From positions 1-64,000 of IMG/VR virus record IMGVR_UViG_3300021960_000030: 64,000 nt of DNA. One strand, given 5' to 3'. Positions 39,501 to 44,409 of the stretch are shown in pieces; position 1 is the stretch's first letter, and each line of letters opens with the position of its first letter. This DNA comes from a virus. The position numbers and the translations under genes were made by a program. Under the pieces are notes generated by a model, which was not told the DNA's origin, did not search any database, and saw only the letters and a list, made by a program, of their open reading frames with translations.

Positions 39501-41138
39501 GTCAACAATGTATACAGACGGGGGGTCAACATAACCCTTACCGCCAGTCAAGAGTTGAATATCGGTAACCGAACCAGAAGCAACAGTAACACCCAACACC
39601 TGAGCACCAACAGGTTGGATGATGCGTGCTCTAGGAACGGTTGTATACCCTCTACCACGGTTTGTGATCACCACTTGGACCAAAGTACCCTCAGGGTTCA
39701 ATACAGAGACCGCTTGGGCGTCAATACCGTCCACAGGAGCTTGATCGATATAAACCAAAGGAGGGTTGGAATATCCAAAACCACCAGCAGTTACCTGAAT
39801 GGTATCAGTAATCAAACGACCTTCGCTATCGATCTCGGGATCGGTAATAACTGCACCAGTGGGGTTTTTGAAAGTAACCGCAGGGATAAAATCGTAACCA
39901 GAACCAGAGTTTGTGATTTTAAGGGAACTTACTTGACCAGTTGCATCGTCAATAACCAGTTCTGCTGTTGCTTGAGTACCAAACGGATCTGTAGGAGGTG
40001 CAATCTCGATCAGCGGGGGGTTGTAAGATGTATAACCCTGTCCACCACCGATGAGGTTGATATTTTTAGCACCACCGATCAAACTACGAGCAGTTGCACC
40101 AACACCACCAAGGTCAGAAGGAGTAATCGTGACTTTTGGAGCAAACTCAAGACGATAACCACTACCACCGTTCTTGACCAGCAGATCGATCAAGTTTCCT
40201 TCTTCATTAACAGCGGAAACAATCTGTGCACCAGAACCAACGTTGGGAGAGATATACTCAATCGAACGAATAGTCAGTCTTTCACTAGAAGACAGTTGCA
40301 GACCACGGAACTCAATATATGTGCCATCATTGGAAGTCTGATAGATCACATAGTCAATGTATGGTCTTTGGAAGATACCATTCCTATTGACGATCAGACC
40401 AACTTCTGATACGGGAGTGTAGAACTGAGTACCAGAACGAAGAGGGTGAGTTTTAGAACCATCTTTAATCGGATTTTCATCCAGAGTGTCGATAATGATG
40501 TCCGCAAAACCAACCATGTAGATGATGGAGGTTGTGTTGGGATCATCTGTACCAAGTCTTGCTCTAGGGGGAGTTGCAAGGCGAATCTTGTCGCCTTCAA
40601 CGTAATAATCCTCACCAGGGATTTGTGCTACGCCATATACACGCACAACAAGGTGATCTGCCGAGACAGGTTGAATCGGTTCACCCAGGAATCTCAGATT
40701 GAAGGTATTTTGAACGCCATCGAAGTATTGGAAAGGAGATTCCAGAAGTTGTTCTTTCTTCTTGAACTCTTCAGTCGAAATACCAGGGGTCAGAATCGCA
40801 TCAGGACCTCTAGTCAGTGATTCGTAGTAGATAACTTCATTATCAATCAGAACACTACCGTTCTGCTCGATAAATCCATCGATGGACTCGACTTCGATCA
40901 GGTCTTCGACAAACCCGATATCTTTTAGTAGAGTAGTGCCAGCAGAGAGGGTTCTCTGTGAATATGAATCAACGTCGAGGTACAGGTTGACGTTATTCAG
41001 GATATCGAATGGCCTACCTGTCTTTTCCTGTGATTTGTAATATTCAAACAGGAAGTTTACGAACTGCTGATCCTCTTCCCTGATAAAATCAGGTACCTGA
41101 TAAGCAACTCTGTCAGATACGTTGATGTTCTTTTGCAT
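18567..41138 (-). CDS. Giant 7,523-aa modular virion protein in the gp7 position
   Basis: One uninterrupted frame of 22.6 kb, starting five bases after gp6. The gp7-like head is split: residues ~1-65 (QQFVNFLFEYYKSQEKTG) and ~690-760 (IRDFYVSKGTKTATQFLF, DVYYPRDEV), with GSGY repeats inserted between. Then, by approximate residue: second GSGY block 1136-1350; YHYH-like domain 1439-1560; beta-propeller-like region 1843-2247; about eight 17-aa RGG repeats 2253-2397; nine ~64-aa beta repeats 2399-3042; LamG-like domain 3049-3272; second LamG 5272-5432; eight helical repeats marked by GGN 4850-6530; Ig-like domain 7402-7516. T4 gp7 is 1,032 aa. Inferred: wedge initiator fused to a very long adhesive arm. 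Confidence 0.85.
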   Translation of the reverse strand: MQKNINVSDRVAYQVPDFIREEDQQFVNFLFEYYKSQEKTGRPFDILNNVNLYLDVDSYSQRTLSAGTTLLKDIGFVEDLIEVESIDGFIEQNGSVLIDNEVIYYESLTRGPDAILTPGISTEEFKKKEQLLESPFQYFDGVQNTFNLRFLGEPIQPVSADHLVVRVYGVAQIPGEDYYVEGDKIRLATPPRARLGTDDPNTTSIIYMVGFADIIIDTLDENPIKDGSKTHPLRSGTQFYTPVSEVGLIVNRNGIFQRPYIDYVIYQTSNDGTYIEFRGLQLSSSERLTIRSIEYISPNVGSGAQIVSAVNEEGNLIDLLVKNGGSGYRLEFAPKVTITPSDLGGVGATARSLIGGAKNINLIGGGQGYTSYNPPLIEIAPPTDPFGTQATAELVIDDATGQVSSLKITNSGSGYDFIPAVTFKNPTGAVITDPEIDSEGRLITDTIQVTAGGFGYSNPPLVYIDQAPVDGIDAQAVSVLNPEGTLVQVVITNRGRGYTTVPRARIIQPVGAQVLGVTVASGSVTDIQLLTGGKGYVDPPSVYIVDDRKDAAGLPIGGRGATAVATIFNGEITDISITNFGEGYDTNFPPKIYIAEPSAARASVDIGFDEVTGFEINTSGNGYKPSALVGCVRGTSGTITYDNVGNQIFATEGQLRLSNHVAGATVTSLDTLFLRQIFDKIRRQYLPTIQLDYTKVNPVQVIKRIRDFYVSKGTKTATQFLFKVLFGEEIDVYYPRDEVISPSAATWVVDTILRATLIEGNPNDLINGELVQIPDEVDINVTSASALIENVISIIKGTDTIYELSISEETLQGTFIIPYKTKLVEFLSTTDQIITVDSTIGWPARNGTIRINDEEIVQYKERSLNQFIECTRSKNGVVEDWDPGTVVYSDIYVYVNYGTAQQCKLRILGIAEAGSTTLDDTGSYYLEGDKLTVASLGATDQDEKLSSWLYNVKKLIAVDTVTPGGQNNQTATIVTSNPHGLLVEDNVTVYGANPTVYNGTFQVTARLDEYTFSYQMLAPTNIVPQGNILLSVDLNRGKSDVTAINTAITPFTSNIQNSFFNAQYVYAAATGLPNYKIGPFIGTALIPGNQRKLLRFPRKVTTVSKRETIKSNSAVGAWVNGVSVWSYKSSEFLRYGPLTGINITNGGKGYDAGNKPQLEITGGGGSGATAEVTVNGSLFSIEVTNGGSGYQTQPLVSVVGGGGIGATAQAVITGGRVSRVLVEQPGTGYTSQPIISITGGGGQGATATASVRGPISAVSLTNAGSGYTDLPTIKLNSGSGALAQPIVINGRIVSIAIINSGSGYTTAPNVVINGDGFGAIAKAVIGTIGEDKGKVISIQILNKGINYTQGNTTIRLNAVGEFAQFSPNVFQWTKNLHYDLADKYDFARGYVFTGYNNQFGGEYAHLVDPKELRYVVGDNVFLDPATNTFQEQTANNEHSPILGWAYDGNPIYGPYGYIDPTDQNSGLRRLRSSYRQKTALVYEVDSNPNPTRGDGPPLSQYPAGTFIDDYEYAFQLGDLDPYNGRFCKTPEYPDGTYAYFVTIDESDAGQAVFPYILGPEFYSQPDQWNMSQNATQDNIPSDVVRFRDPFTEVDIDVDRQPNREPDILTTELEAYPLVLEIQDTNGDGIIDSNEQLEVIELSEESTLQIYDYFPTVSDESRVDIEVETITKFESAQIDGFVIENPGVSYQVDDVIFFNNEGSGGFGASAAVSAVEGLTILGYQKVIENDIVYGKITTDGNHELYVGDEVIVRSAVIPDNTNKTYYTKVVSGIEDIVIDQEGVGYNESIPPSYELITTSGKDAVFNINVTQTGQITDTQIKIVNSGNSYDPENPPQVRVSHPQIFKKTRYYAGEYRETTQSEETLGVFNVNHSLTSSLRYVYVCGSVTKPDGTTGAWIAKFSDVGDLIWDRTLETNDGNVKTARFKQMYLDERAENDIIYVVGETEYDNANNRPDILLVKYESAFDNANQPEGQVRYQKEISGVSGTTRRDYAMGVTLGEEERVYLCGYTDTNSPDPDDMWVIQMNEDGEMREKRKFSSSGDDERMHQIMHLGDARYLFVGMNMSDYYIIIGEFFFDGNNIELSYAKNINISGGRPQNPRFTMDSYNDVYLTFDIFNNALQKNSAVGIARLGVDQINANEPVWSWYKTLAPSTQFVSIKNADIKIDIFGNVTLVTDTKYAENVRKVAAHYIKFDGTILKQSTIEDVDTVGVQATTHSVDDSGDLIIFGQKQKSDQVAAYRFDGSEGTGGFISAINNVTGITATRGAGVGSLGSISSAQQIRATNIGTLTTSTAVNVLRAGKISTVGGFSSADVVRAGTVIALDNFSGAEARRGGAVNAVNNLSAADARRGGVIASVNSISGADQARGGRVTLMANISAANALRGGNILGVGNVSAANPSRVAGTYTNVSYTTSGSGTGANFDITVNGSGAGIITVTGGGISFAINETITVQDSQLGGGGAPALTFQVNAIGGFNYINVPATSTDLNSTGSGATFDVGISSTGDVSLTVNQGGIGYYNGETLTISDSNIGASGAPDPTFDVAGVGGFTYTNVASTNNGVGVNATFNVTIDGVGAATVVQVNQGGLAYAAGNTVTISDTLLGNNGAANLTFNVATITAPSTYTNVPVTSTTGIGTGAVFNVTIDASGAASVVSGNPAGLSYAVGDTITIADSSLGNSGAADLTFDVATIKAPPLYSNVATTTNGLGSGLTLQVTINADGSVAFLNVTSPGNGYVVGDTITIADADVGNTGASNITAEVSSVGGGAIYNVSNYTSTGSGTGAQFAITVDSSGAIILVNITNTGNGFVAGETVTISDSELGNRGAANFTFNVTATNGITYSGISTWTSTNNGFGGGTGATFNITLDNLGNFTSLTPVNRGQNFVLNDVVTIPDSQLGNTGAPNLQMTVASIQGHTYNNVSATTNGTGQYATFNVTVDGTGLATPVVNNPGQEYQVADTFTITDAQLGNFGGNNLTFAVAALQDITYSNISAAGGNGVNATLDVNVAANGIVTVGMNKTGRGYLIGNTLTVTDSQLGGYGYSDITFDVQTTINVFDETKLNRGTPQYYNATDASIDAVAYKWGTGSTKLEAANHYGITSLDLNTSEWTLQGWFRIDTATQSLNNSQPTFFETHPNDGSNPSNTLRLFVDGDSGSASYGKLKLLWQGSNVVAESVSATVWATFAADAWVHIALSKTQPTLGAYDFACYVNGQQLALWSGSTTNIGIDEVYVGGIKVPTTYTTLLGNIDDFVIDDDSQYSGASFTLPTAAVPIRTTNSGVSIYKIDRQHDRRGTFALTDLPNSTSVAFVADGNWTYNNQTQPLMSTWAIGPGGLQILDYAEVTSQLQTGIYTFDYDQVLYGSKTSTVPSPGGKRLVLIPVVTPKYYIKDARYQKIDSVQQLTFNQEVRFTKGEILQQYNDQGTTQRYGTIVEIPAGTIENPGLGTTYRIGNIFPAAATFNLTDKIRSTSATDTGLNVIAGITFTVARDIPEWEQAASYIAGDQVYSAGNIYTASTNGTAGTNEPVHTTGNASDGGVSWDFTTTGNTPIEVDLANTAYPTPKDPLWEKLKIYDIGAVVYYGRNKYTCVGAGRTSQNPPTHSTGTATDGTVQWEHTLTYDPLSDYATFKEFDAGENWYSITVDEIYSDSNFIANDNLSIGGSVTVNPKEDAPTILQINGVGSVKQISLVAVLDKTILVKTQTRTDLVYCVANSAHKYSANDILFTEGFSTSEFNGSFFVKEVFSSRDFTFQVRGVPANEPGFLQNSIARVNIYTKHPTLLLIRNHNYVFDMSDSSNLGYYLSFSQDNEFKLEYSFNNIERQGTPGIYDGTNAPFVKLKVDGQVTNISYYFDPSRTGANSPVGGTSFIDVKKTPFDGTYKVSSIVSTNEFQFPLDFEPENTNAEIGSDDQNRPYSDYSTTSKRAIGPIADIKLISAGGFYQKLPIISDIASFRQIERVEILSGGSEYAIGTYDQVPINGDGEGGLCRITVEVDEEIGSGTIVSVVVTDPGKGYTVATVDVDGIQGILGPTLTGSGADLGVIIPDEGSGASVFLTGKNIGKIKKLKNNEFGYGYSHDYTLKPEITFPINLQLFNTSILSQITITDPGAGYTSAPAVIIEGGGGVGAEAVAIVKNNRLSEIQIKNPGAGYSSEPSVTLKSEFNYVVNLDLNYLQFNFPHGITNGAAVQFRADDVGNTVGELPKPSSAGLTSLVVGQIYYAIAGETNSLEGDQLRFALTPADAESGNFITFLTQGAGRQVLLTEVFGGRAKAVVETSRFLEGEKVYQGDSEEDATVTAFVSENNGWQIGPKILKLVNATGNFVVGERVNGSVSRASGVIDNVSLAKGVLNIDSLTQTPGKFIDDVGKPSEIVQKIQDSYFYQNFSYVIKSTIPINRWREQILENNHPTGFNMFGQLQLTGGKDISGRKVGTEFIKQVNINEYTNVNQVTSFGAAQPIYSDFNNTEVLFRKKRLTNSEEILTSIVKKLDDISGEFDGIQTGFNLTVEGEQVIVKNNQLLITLNGIIQAPVDAYDVVGGQIVFKEAPKAPSKVVYRDVGLEFLTITRLNLSDVSGIYPEIGYQVSGAASDALGTVVASGTNTIDIVAIVGGPFQNNERIDVSALGFSALIASQTVLTQSTLYEFDETLVCTNRSRGNPTAQVNAINLDENGDPNSAIVVSKTTGTAKYETGVFDFRLQDIVYSTRSSLAARITFLAPYRDPVTNDVVGEQILTAGSSFYGLLFERIVSTSYPNILLDDISKSTITPTELFDDEERINAYFLDFEEVRSSEVTYTNLTNGVFGNGDEIRNIKVFYNNPIYGAAYGTAAPRYYDARNRIAASKDEIIDFATAEISVEHEDFYYPGQPQTDPRSRFRDGYRLVIKNKSWIVAKTYQDMILQYPSLVVPNSDKCKRDLGHFIDAVAYDMYAGGNKYARKFIQMYYTSQGLGYINQQLAETTWAYGRAADYMADAITNQLFGTETIDAVVYTKYQDLTVTEGGATYGAPGTISNTDTAACADVRAAVDTLATAITETLLGNQDFEDIDPEEPSYNATEDKCRRDVGYFVDGLASDVGQGGNLGVVTWARFYFQNGTFISNGVAGEEAETITALNKARDLAKRAINNLLYEKDLTILNDPASYGGTAPGHDYDVNYANGNNQSDTNCADVQSTIDTLTTIATTAINNQTLANINALSSIDDGSFRDGETVRVIKIAYKNKSTGLFNRLDNVRGVTSGTTMSLEGVNSGLKWLFATSAGVGGTFAADEYITNSTLTNPGAAQVTQSVLNVKTDLANSTKSLKFVANSWLKQAESYDFDFGTGDFTLEGWFYPTGIVGQQTLFDLRRTAGTGLMVEINNDTLRVYSGSGNLVIISNAVFTANTWHHVAVVRTSGVMLAYVDGVQAGGSATNNDDFGWGPCYVGSNLTGSNGFIGNADQIAVYKGYAKYTAGFTAPTSNNWDDERIVLGLNAEQPFIVSTSEVYAQFSGQTVSSATAKRIDYEDKRVIVEDIDLGRDSHRNAADLILKNDKWIAEVAVGRMKAKYSDFVMPGDDPATNTYQGTYYCLRDTEEFILDAIIKDLKYGGDYYTTVAAKGYLEKDGSLEFIGKELLQSLYAWEQAGELCKYVVTTTDTDLTDTYSEKLRIPLTGTAATQQVLDNIDALTQNILNILAPTGDRFRDAGDALWLNRDYIAEEVVGYIENKWEVTINGTYYDKLQIPGGNNGQICIRDIKQYIIPAIIADLLTGGNAAVNEVIDFYLNGEQDILHVSEELLPMLDAISYTKYLSTKAINQLLVQFGQAPNPAQGTTNVDDYYIAQYTQKVPYIDHGVTVDPQGYNANRADNNQLIDAADMIERNKKQIATEAVMRMNDLAKFQDLQIPGGQQNCIDDVVGFIEALVHDIRLGGNSKVYDAAELYIEPENNSLRHIESEAEASIYAYKMARDICILAMRNGFGRDNIYGYGAGEENDPSVESYDQNGVASRYVDAANILDRNIRFIAEEAVYRTTVQYPALVIPGGNINCVHDIADTLNAIVFNMKYGGNNMVYDAAEFYVGTAGLQHVASQSTESVYAFNQARDIAIQVMRAVPVINTGNEVHGFEQKYYDELDYEPYKFRTRDYVTLDENALTGGTTANRSRAADAYNLIYNNARWIAEGVVNTFVATNGWTIPNGTVSCIDDTERILKGVAYHVAYGGNSYVWDYANEYVQNGHIGSPQNGWTQAIFNYINSSILPDVIRNIQPVAANSWNAAGRTTLTQYRDLTITADVTQPACPTEVSAATTLLSIVTDAVVNGNMNHASRTVPPGGGACSNVESSINDLFGIVTDTITNYTTLGGVTRTLPTIWPMKYTADSAERDLTITYDQSASSWGNTCQNVAVVINDLFDIVLQTITDASASSPSNYLQSITRTVPTDGFTNTLYQQYTCYNVIDAAWTLFDLMLDSLGSGSYSNRLTAEFIRKNDHAITGRAVAATLAQYPSGNIPDLAYAQDVLEACIYDIATGGNAGAFKLANEWFDGEGNFIAYPTIQRIRLLYCMNKVREYAKDVMFNFDNPAWTPYDVWSPEQVQGYTPRLEWDQESTEFNMDSSLNCLEFAIERGTFPSDNVVTFVASTDVQNLNNSYNEGEDYNTDPALVLLTPTIEVGWEREENRVRINRTNFFRRGDVLKYVLASATSLDGANDQDFYYVLNAEAQWFEISRMPKHDARFRDFTLDTTNTGNQQFFTARRAGVTRVTNDFGIRDIQTPISAGFNIADVLVGTTTGTSAEVSSTFINNAKVVKTFKYYGLETMSTTTFIDGEQVVVQGSTGNNGYVMQHVTPDEFDNGWIKIETLQGTISQGDILEGIDSGATATVTAVAEDRLLLNTKTGIFTQGDWLFKKDTATEAYIDVYNDKRGVLIGTGGGRITMDVETINSAWTPGDVIYGSVTDKYLDLVGIEDNGQAISVNTYVHGQKVYKLSLTSVSRDTGYTGNFNSGDTVYLLQGTTIAVPGITATVSKWDNRPNDGINDLYLTSPVQTGGGNLPINTFGAGGYNVGKFENLNNFPLIFASGNFVETTYSAYGKIAKIEQTGTTARCWLEEVVGDFLTNMTITSDGGWQAGVSLARDLIGRVNRYFRGFDGSQTTFKLTIANGEQYLPDPAGHMLIFVNGILQPPGAAAAYTASSDEITFTEAPEVGSEFIGYYIGKLRQLDDISFEFDSLRSSFNLKYQGGFYSLTLTEGVSSNTILPENNIIVSLNGIIQEPGVGYEIVGSRIIFSEIPRAGTTFVSFSYIGSDADVIAATVVPPIEAGDQLFIEGENELEPREVALIESSNSLVTFEYTGTVKGRNAAALANIRQGTLSAAIITNPGNGYTTRPNVDVISSSGFDGRVRAQMGVASIQVKTPGVGYALPTVSVLTTVADDFTTPQGAPINGGFDVYAGEAIDATTGETITIESGAIQITRQPLNITVNQGQTAVFNVIAVFNAADGDPLGVTEGLNYQWQKKNYGETDWNNIIGANQSIYTTSSTIQGDDGDEYRVAITYAGATPVYSNSSVLKVQTGATVIANFVPSSIFAQ
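32010..33940 (-). repeat. Nine tandem ~190-bp coding repeats in the giant gene
   Basis: Each copy encodes about 64 aa built around TI-x-D-S-x-L-G-N-x-G-A-x-N-L-TF-x-V, preceded by a segment like TYTNV and GTGATFNVTID. I count nine copies of the LGN-x-GA core. Copies have diverged in sequence but keep length, as in fibre or adhesin arms. Confidence 0.8.
33945..34360 (-). repeat. About eight tandem 51-bp coding repeats (17-aa RGG units)
   Basis: The encoded units follow the pattern R-G/A-G-x-V/I-x-x-V-x-x-I/F/L-S-x-A-D/E/N-A-x, for example VNAVNNLSAADARRGG and VTLMANISAANALRGG. They bridge the beta-propeller-like region and the 64-aa repeats, and so look like a short solenoid or stalk. Confidence 0.8.
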
Positions 41139-41143
41139 TTATC

Positions 41144-43213
41144 TTAGAAACAAGACTCGAACTCGGGATACACAAACGTATCCGTGGGATAATCAATGAT
41201 ATTTATGTCGGTCGCTCCATAGTTCCAGGAGTCAAAGTTATTAGGATCGAAGGGCGATGTCACGTTATTATTGGTGTTGTAATCGATGGGAAAAACACCA
41301 GGATTAAAGATCGCAGGATCCACGCCAGGGGGAATGACGATAGATGACGAATAGGGGTTAACCGACACAGGAAGGCGTTCTGTACCGTCTGGTGTACCTG
41401 CAATAGCAATAGGTCCAACACAAACGATACCTGAGGAGTAATCCACAGTGCCAACGTTATTATTAAGAATGAGTTCTTTCTCGTTCCTTGTTGTAACGAG
41501 CATCAGCGACCCTCTACCGTCATCTCTGATGTTTACGGGAACGAGGGTTTCCTGATCAACAGCAACAAGGGTATTCGCTACCTGAGTGGTGCTGATTCCA
41601 CCAGCAATCAGGTCTACAAGGTTTGCTGTGTAACCTGTAGCGTAGAATACACCCGACTTGACCGATGAGAAGACAGGAGCACATCTATTGCCATCACCAT
41701 CGTTGCCTGTCAGGTCATTTGGGTTATGAATCGGGTTGCCAAAATCCAAACACTCGGTAAACACAGTACCGAAAGCAAAGTTTTCTAGATTTTGACCCAG
41801 AGACAGTTGAGTAACACTACCAGAGACGCAAGGATTAGTTGCATCGAGCATCGAACTGTATTTTGAACCTTCGATACGACCACCGAAGCGGTTTGACTGT
41901 CCAGCAGCGTTATATTTGTCAATACTACGAAGAAGGTCTGTCTGAAGTTCTGCAGAACTCTTTGTAGTGCAGTTTCCATCGTAATAAACCCAAGATTTCG
42001 GCACGACAAAGAAAGAAGTCGGGTCAGTGATCACAGGTTCGATGGATGCCATTGCATAAGGCAGCAGATTGTTCCTAATCTGTGCTTTTGTTGTGGCATT
42101 AAGTTTTGTGCCCGATTTTGAACGGATAGCAATGTAGACTTTTCCGTAAATCGGCGGATTCAGCTTCTCTCCACCATATGCAGTGACCGAAGCGGCTTGT
42201 GGGTAGATCGTTTTGGTGATGTACTCGTAGTCCGACTCGGTTACAGCACGATTTTGAGTTGCATACGCTCTAGGAGCGTTGAACTTGATGCTCAGGGGCG
42301 ATTCGCGGACCTCAGCGTCAGTTGCAGCGTCAATAGTCGTGATGATGATGTTCTGGGGAGGAATCGGACGACCCTCAGAGTCAACAATCAGACCAGTGAA
42401 GGAGAAATCTGTACATCCGTTCGCTTCTGGACCTGCAGTGCGGATATACTCAATGTTAATAACCTCACCATTGAGCAGTTTACGCCCCAGGACGCCATCT
42501 CCGAACACAACTTTGTATCTGAGGTCATCAGTCTCCTCAAGGAAGAATGCACGACTGTTTCCGTTGAGGTTAACCGAGTTTCTGACGGGAGTATATTCGT
42601 CAGTTTCTTGGGATTGTACGTTAGGACGCACAAAGACTCTCAGAAGTTCTGTATCGACGTTCTCGGAAGGAACAACGAAGTCTTGATCTCTGGTATCATC
42701 AACGGTATACTCGAAGTTGAGCAAGTTACCTTGATAGAAGATGATTTTGCTAAACTCAGCAAGTCCAGTTTGGGGATCAACCGAAACTTGAACATTGCTT
42801 CTAACAGCAAAGATGAAAGTATCGGTCAGGTTCCTAGAAACAAAAACATCACCCTTACGGAGGGTTACAGTTTCGGGGAAGTTGGAAGAAGAACCAACTG
42901 CAGAGGTCTGTATATTGATGCGTACACAAGCCTTCGCTGCTTTGATCGATCTTGGTGTATAGTTGAGTTGCTTAGCAACACGAACAATGTTATCTCTAAC
43001 AGTTGCCGACTCCAAGAAGGTCTCGTTCAGTGCCATATTGGCGTTGAACGCGGAGTAGTATGTGTTGTATGCTAAAATATCAATCAAGTAAGAGGCAGAC
43101 GAGCCCTCAAAGTCATAATCGCTAAACTCATCCCGAGTTCTGAGATACGACTTGATCGATTCCTTGATCTCAAAGAAATCAAGGGATGTAAGTTGAGAGG
43201 GTACGGCTGGCAT
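41144..43213 (-). CDS. 6: Baseplate wedge subunit gp6
   Basis: 689 aa, close to T4 gp6 (660 aa). The N-terminus (LTSLDFFEIKESIKSYL, DYDFEGSSASYLIDILAYN, FNANMALNETFLESA) is the conserved gp6/gpJ-like wedge signature, and the middle has ENRAVTESDYEY-type text (QNRAVTESDYEYITKTIYP). Known role: gp6 dimers form the ring that joins the wedges. It directly follows gp25 with two bases between stop and start, the usual cyanophage order. Confidence 0.95.
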   Translation of the reverse strand: MPAVPSQLTSLDFFEIKESIKSYLRTRDEFSDYDFEGSSASYLIDILAYNTYYSAFNANMALNETFLESATVRDNIVRVAKQLNYTPRSIKAAKACVRINIQTSAVGSSSNFPETVTLRKGDVFVSRNLTDTFIFAVRSNVQVSVDPQTGLAEFSKIIFYQGNLLNFEYTVDDTRDQDFVVPSENVDTELLRVFVRPNVQSQETDEYTPVRNSVNLNGNSRAFFLEETDDLRYKVVFGDGVLGRKLLNGEVINIEYIRTAGPEANGCTDFSFTGLIVDSEGRPIPPQNIIITTIDAATDAEVRESPLSIKFNAPRAYATQNRAVTESDYEYITKTIYPQAASVTAYGGEKLNPPIYGKVYIAIRSKSGTKLNATTKAQIRNNLLPYAMASIEPVITDPTSFFVVPKSWVYYDGNCTTKSSAELQTDLLRSIDKYNAAGQSNRFGGRIEGSKYSSMLDATNPCVSGSVTQLSLGQNLENFAFGTVFTECLDFGNPIHNPNDLTGNDGDGNRCAPVFSSVKSGVFYATGYTANLVDLIAGGISTTQVANTLVAVDQETLVPVNIRDDGRGSLMLVTTRNEKELILNNNVGTVDYSSGIVCVGPIAIAGTPDGTERLPVSVNPYSSSIVIPPGVDPAIFNPGVFPIDYNTNNNVTSPFDPNNFDSWNYGATDINIIDYPTDTFVYPEFESCF

Positions 43214-43214
43214 G

Positions 43215-43628
43215 TTATGCGACCTCTAGGAGGAAATCTACAGTTTGAAGTAATGTTTGTCCAATAATCACATACTCAATAGTTACGTTGAGTTCCTGAC
43301 CATCAGGGTTTTCACGAATGAATACGTTTTTCAGTTCAACTCTTGGTTCAAGTCTTTCTACGGTATTTCTAATCTCCGTTTTCATTTCTTCTGCCAAGAA
43401 CACGTCAAACGGTTCAAAGAGAAGGTTTTTGATTCTAGAACCGATGCCTGGTTGAAAAGGACGCTCACCAAACGTAGTGAGCATCAGGTTTCTGATGGAT
43501 TGCTTGATAGCGTTCTCATTTTTAACCACACTAAAATCCTTAGTATTGGGATTTGCCTTGAACGAAACCGCAAGGTCTTTATACCCTCTACTAAGGAACT
43601 TTTCAGATCTAAATCTATATGCGGGCAT
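43215..43628 (-). CDS. 25: Baseplate wedge subunit gp25
   Basis: 137 aa (T4 gp25 is 132 aa). It has the gp25/lysozyme-like baseplate fold signature: IKQSIRNLMLTTFGERPFQP, GSRIKNLLFEPFD, then I-x-NTVERLEPRVELKNV. Known role: part of the wedge core with gp6 and gp7 that starts sheath contraction. The gene is embedded in the wedge operon; its start shares one base with the stop of the preceding small gene. Confidence 0.95.
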   Translation of the reverse strand: MPAYRFRSEKFLSRGYKDLAVSFKANPNTKDFSVVKNENAIKQSIRNLMLTTFGERPFQPGIGSRIKNLLFEPFDVFLAEEMKTEIRNTVERLEPRVELKNVFIRENPDGQELNVTIEYVIIGQTLLQTVDFLLEVA

Positions 43629-43819
43629 TAGAAGCGTTCAACGTAATCATCGAACCCATTTTTACCACCACACCATTTTGAAAGACGATCTTGGGGAGGA
43701 TCGTTGTTGTGTGCTAACTTCAGATATTTATCAGCTTTCGGGTCAGTGATTAGAACCGTTGTCCCGAAATCGTGTTGCATCATTTCAGGTACATTATCTG
43801 GGATTGGATTGTTAGCCAT
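43628..43819 (-). CDS. Small conserved-type protein before gp25
   Basis: 63 aa from ATG 43819 (MANNPIPDNVPEMM); an ATG at 43843 would add eight residues. Contains HDFGTTVLITDPKADKYLKLAHNN and ends KWCGGKNGFDDYVERF. The stop overlaps the gp25 start (TAATG). Placement in the wedge operon suggests a minor baseplate or assembly factor; function unknown. Confidence 0.7.
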   Translation of the reverse strand: MANNPIPDNVPEMMQHDFGTTVLITDPKADKYLKLAHNNDPPQDRLSKWCGGKNGFDDYVERF

Positions 43820-43876
43820 CTGTCTCTCTTGCTTAAGGATCAACAGAACTTTTTAAGCGGTTGCTATCGCTTAAAG

Positions 43877-44407
43877 TTATTTATCTCTCCAGTCCCAGTG
43901 GTTATTTGGTCTCTCCCACCAGAAGTGCAAGTCTTGCTCATCATCGTTGTAATATTCGCCAACAAAATCACTCTTGAACTTACTGTGAATATTTTCACAC
44001 ATCGCTACAGTGTAAATCTCTTTCGTAGTGAGTCTACGCATGGCACGGGTGATCCAAGTATAGTTACCACCTCGGATAACACCCGCTTCAATCAATACAA
44101 ACTTGTTAAACCGATCTTTCCATCTATGGAAAGCTTCCAGAAAGTCTAGTTCGTATTCGACTTTCGATTCATCGGGAAATGGCACGTTGACGGATTCGAT
44201 ATGGTAAATCTCACCGTCAACAGTCAACGAGTGTGCCATGTGTTGAGCAATGATTCCTGAATAGTCTGGTGAGACACAAATGAATAGCGTATCACGAGGA
44301 TGCCAGTTTGGTTTACGCACCATGACTTTGTGGATGATCGACTGAATCAGCGACATCTCCTTATCTTGGGAGATAAAATGCAAAGTCTTGTCTAGTGCGC
44401 TATACAT
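43877..44407 (-). CDS. Conserved-type protein with phosphoribosyltransferase-like layout (uncertain)
   Basis: 176 aa. Alternating hydrophobic strands such as LFICVSPDYSGIIAQHMAH and KFVLIEAGVIRGGNYTWI resemble a Rossmann or PRTase-type alpha/beta fold, but I see no complete PRPP-binding motif. The C-terminus is rich in W and acidic residues (WWERPNNHWDWRDK). It sits just upstream of the gp25 operon with 33 bases of late promoter region after it. Function unknown. Confidence 0.7.
   Translation of the reverse strand: MYSALDKTLHFISQDKEMSLIQSIIHKVMVRKPNWHPRDTLFICVSPDYSGIIAQHMAHSLTVDGEIYHIESVNVPFPDESKVEYELDFLEAFHRWKDRFNKFVLIEAGVIRGGNYTWITRAMRRLTTKEIYTVAMCENIHSKFKSDFVGEYYNDDEQDLHFWWERPNNHWDWRDK
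43878..43885 (-). promoter_or_regulatory. Late promoter-like GATAAATA at the head of the baseplate operon
   Basis: Minus strand GATAAATA (7 of 8 bases of TATAAATA) lies 59 bases before the small gene that precedes gp25. Right after it is an inverted repeat TTAAGCG/CGCTTAA (about 43853-43874) that would form a hairpin near the 5' end of the transcript. Confidence 0.55.
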
Positions 44408-44409
44408 GG

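Noticed and set aside
43850-43874. TTAAGCG/CGCTTAA hairpin as a terminator
   Set aside because: On the transcribed (minus) strand it is followed by AAAAAG, not T; it fits a 5' leader structure after the late promoter better.
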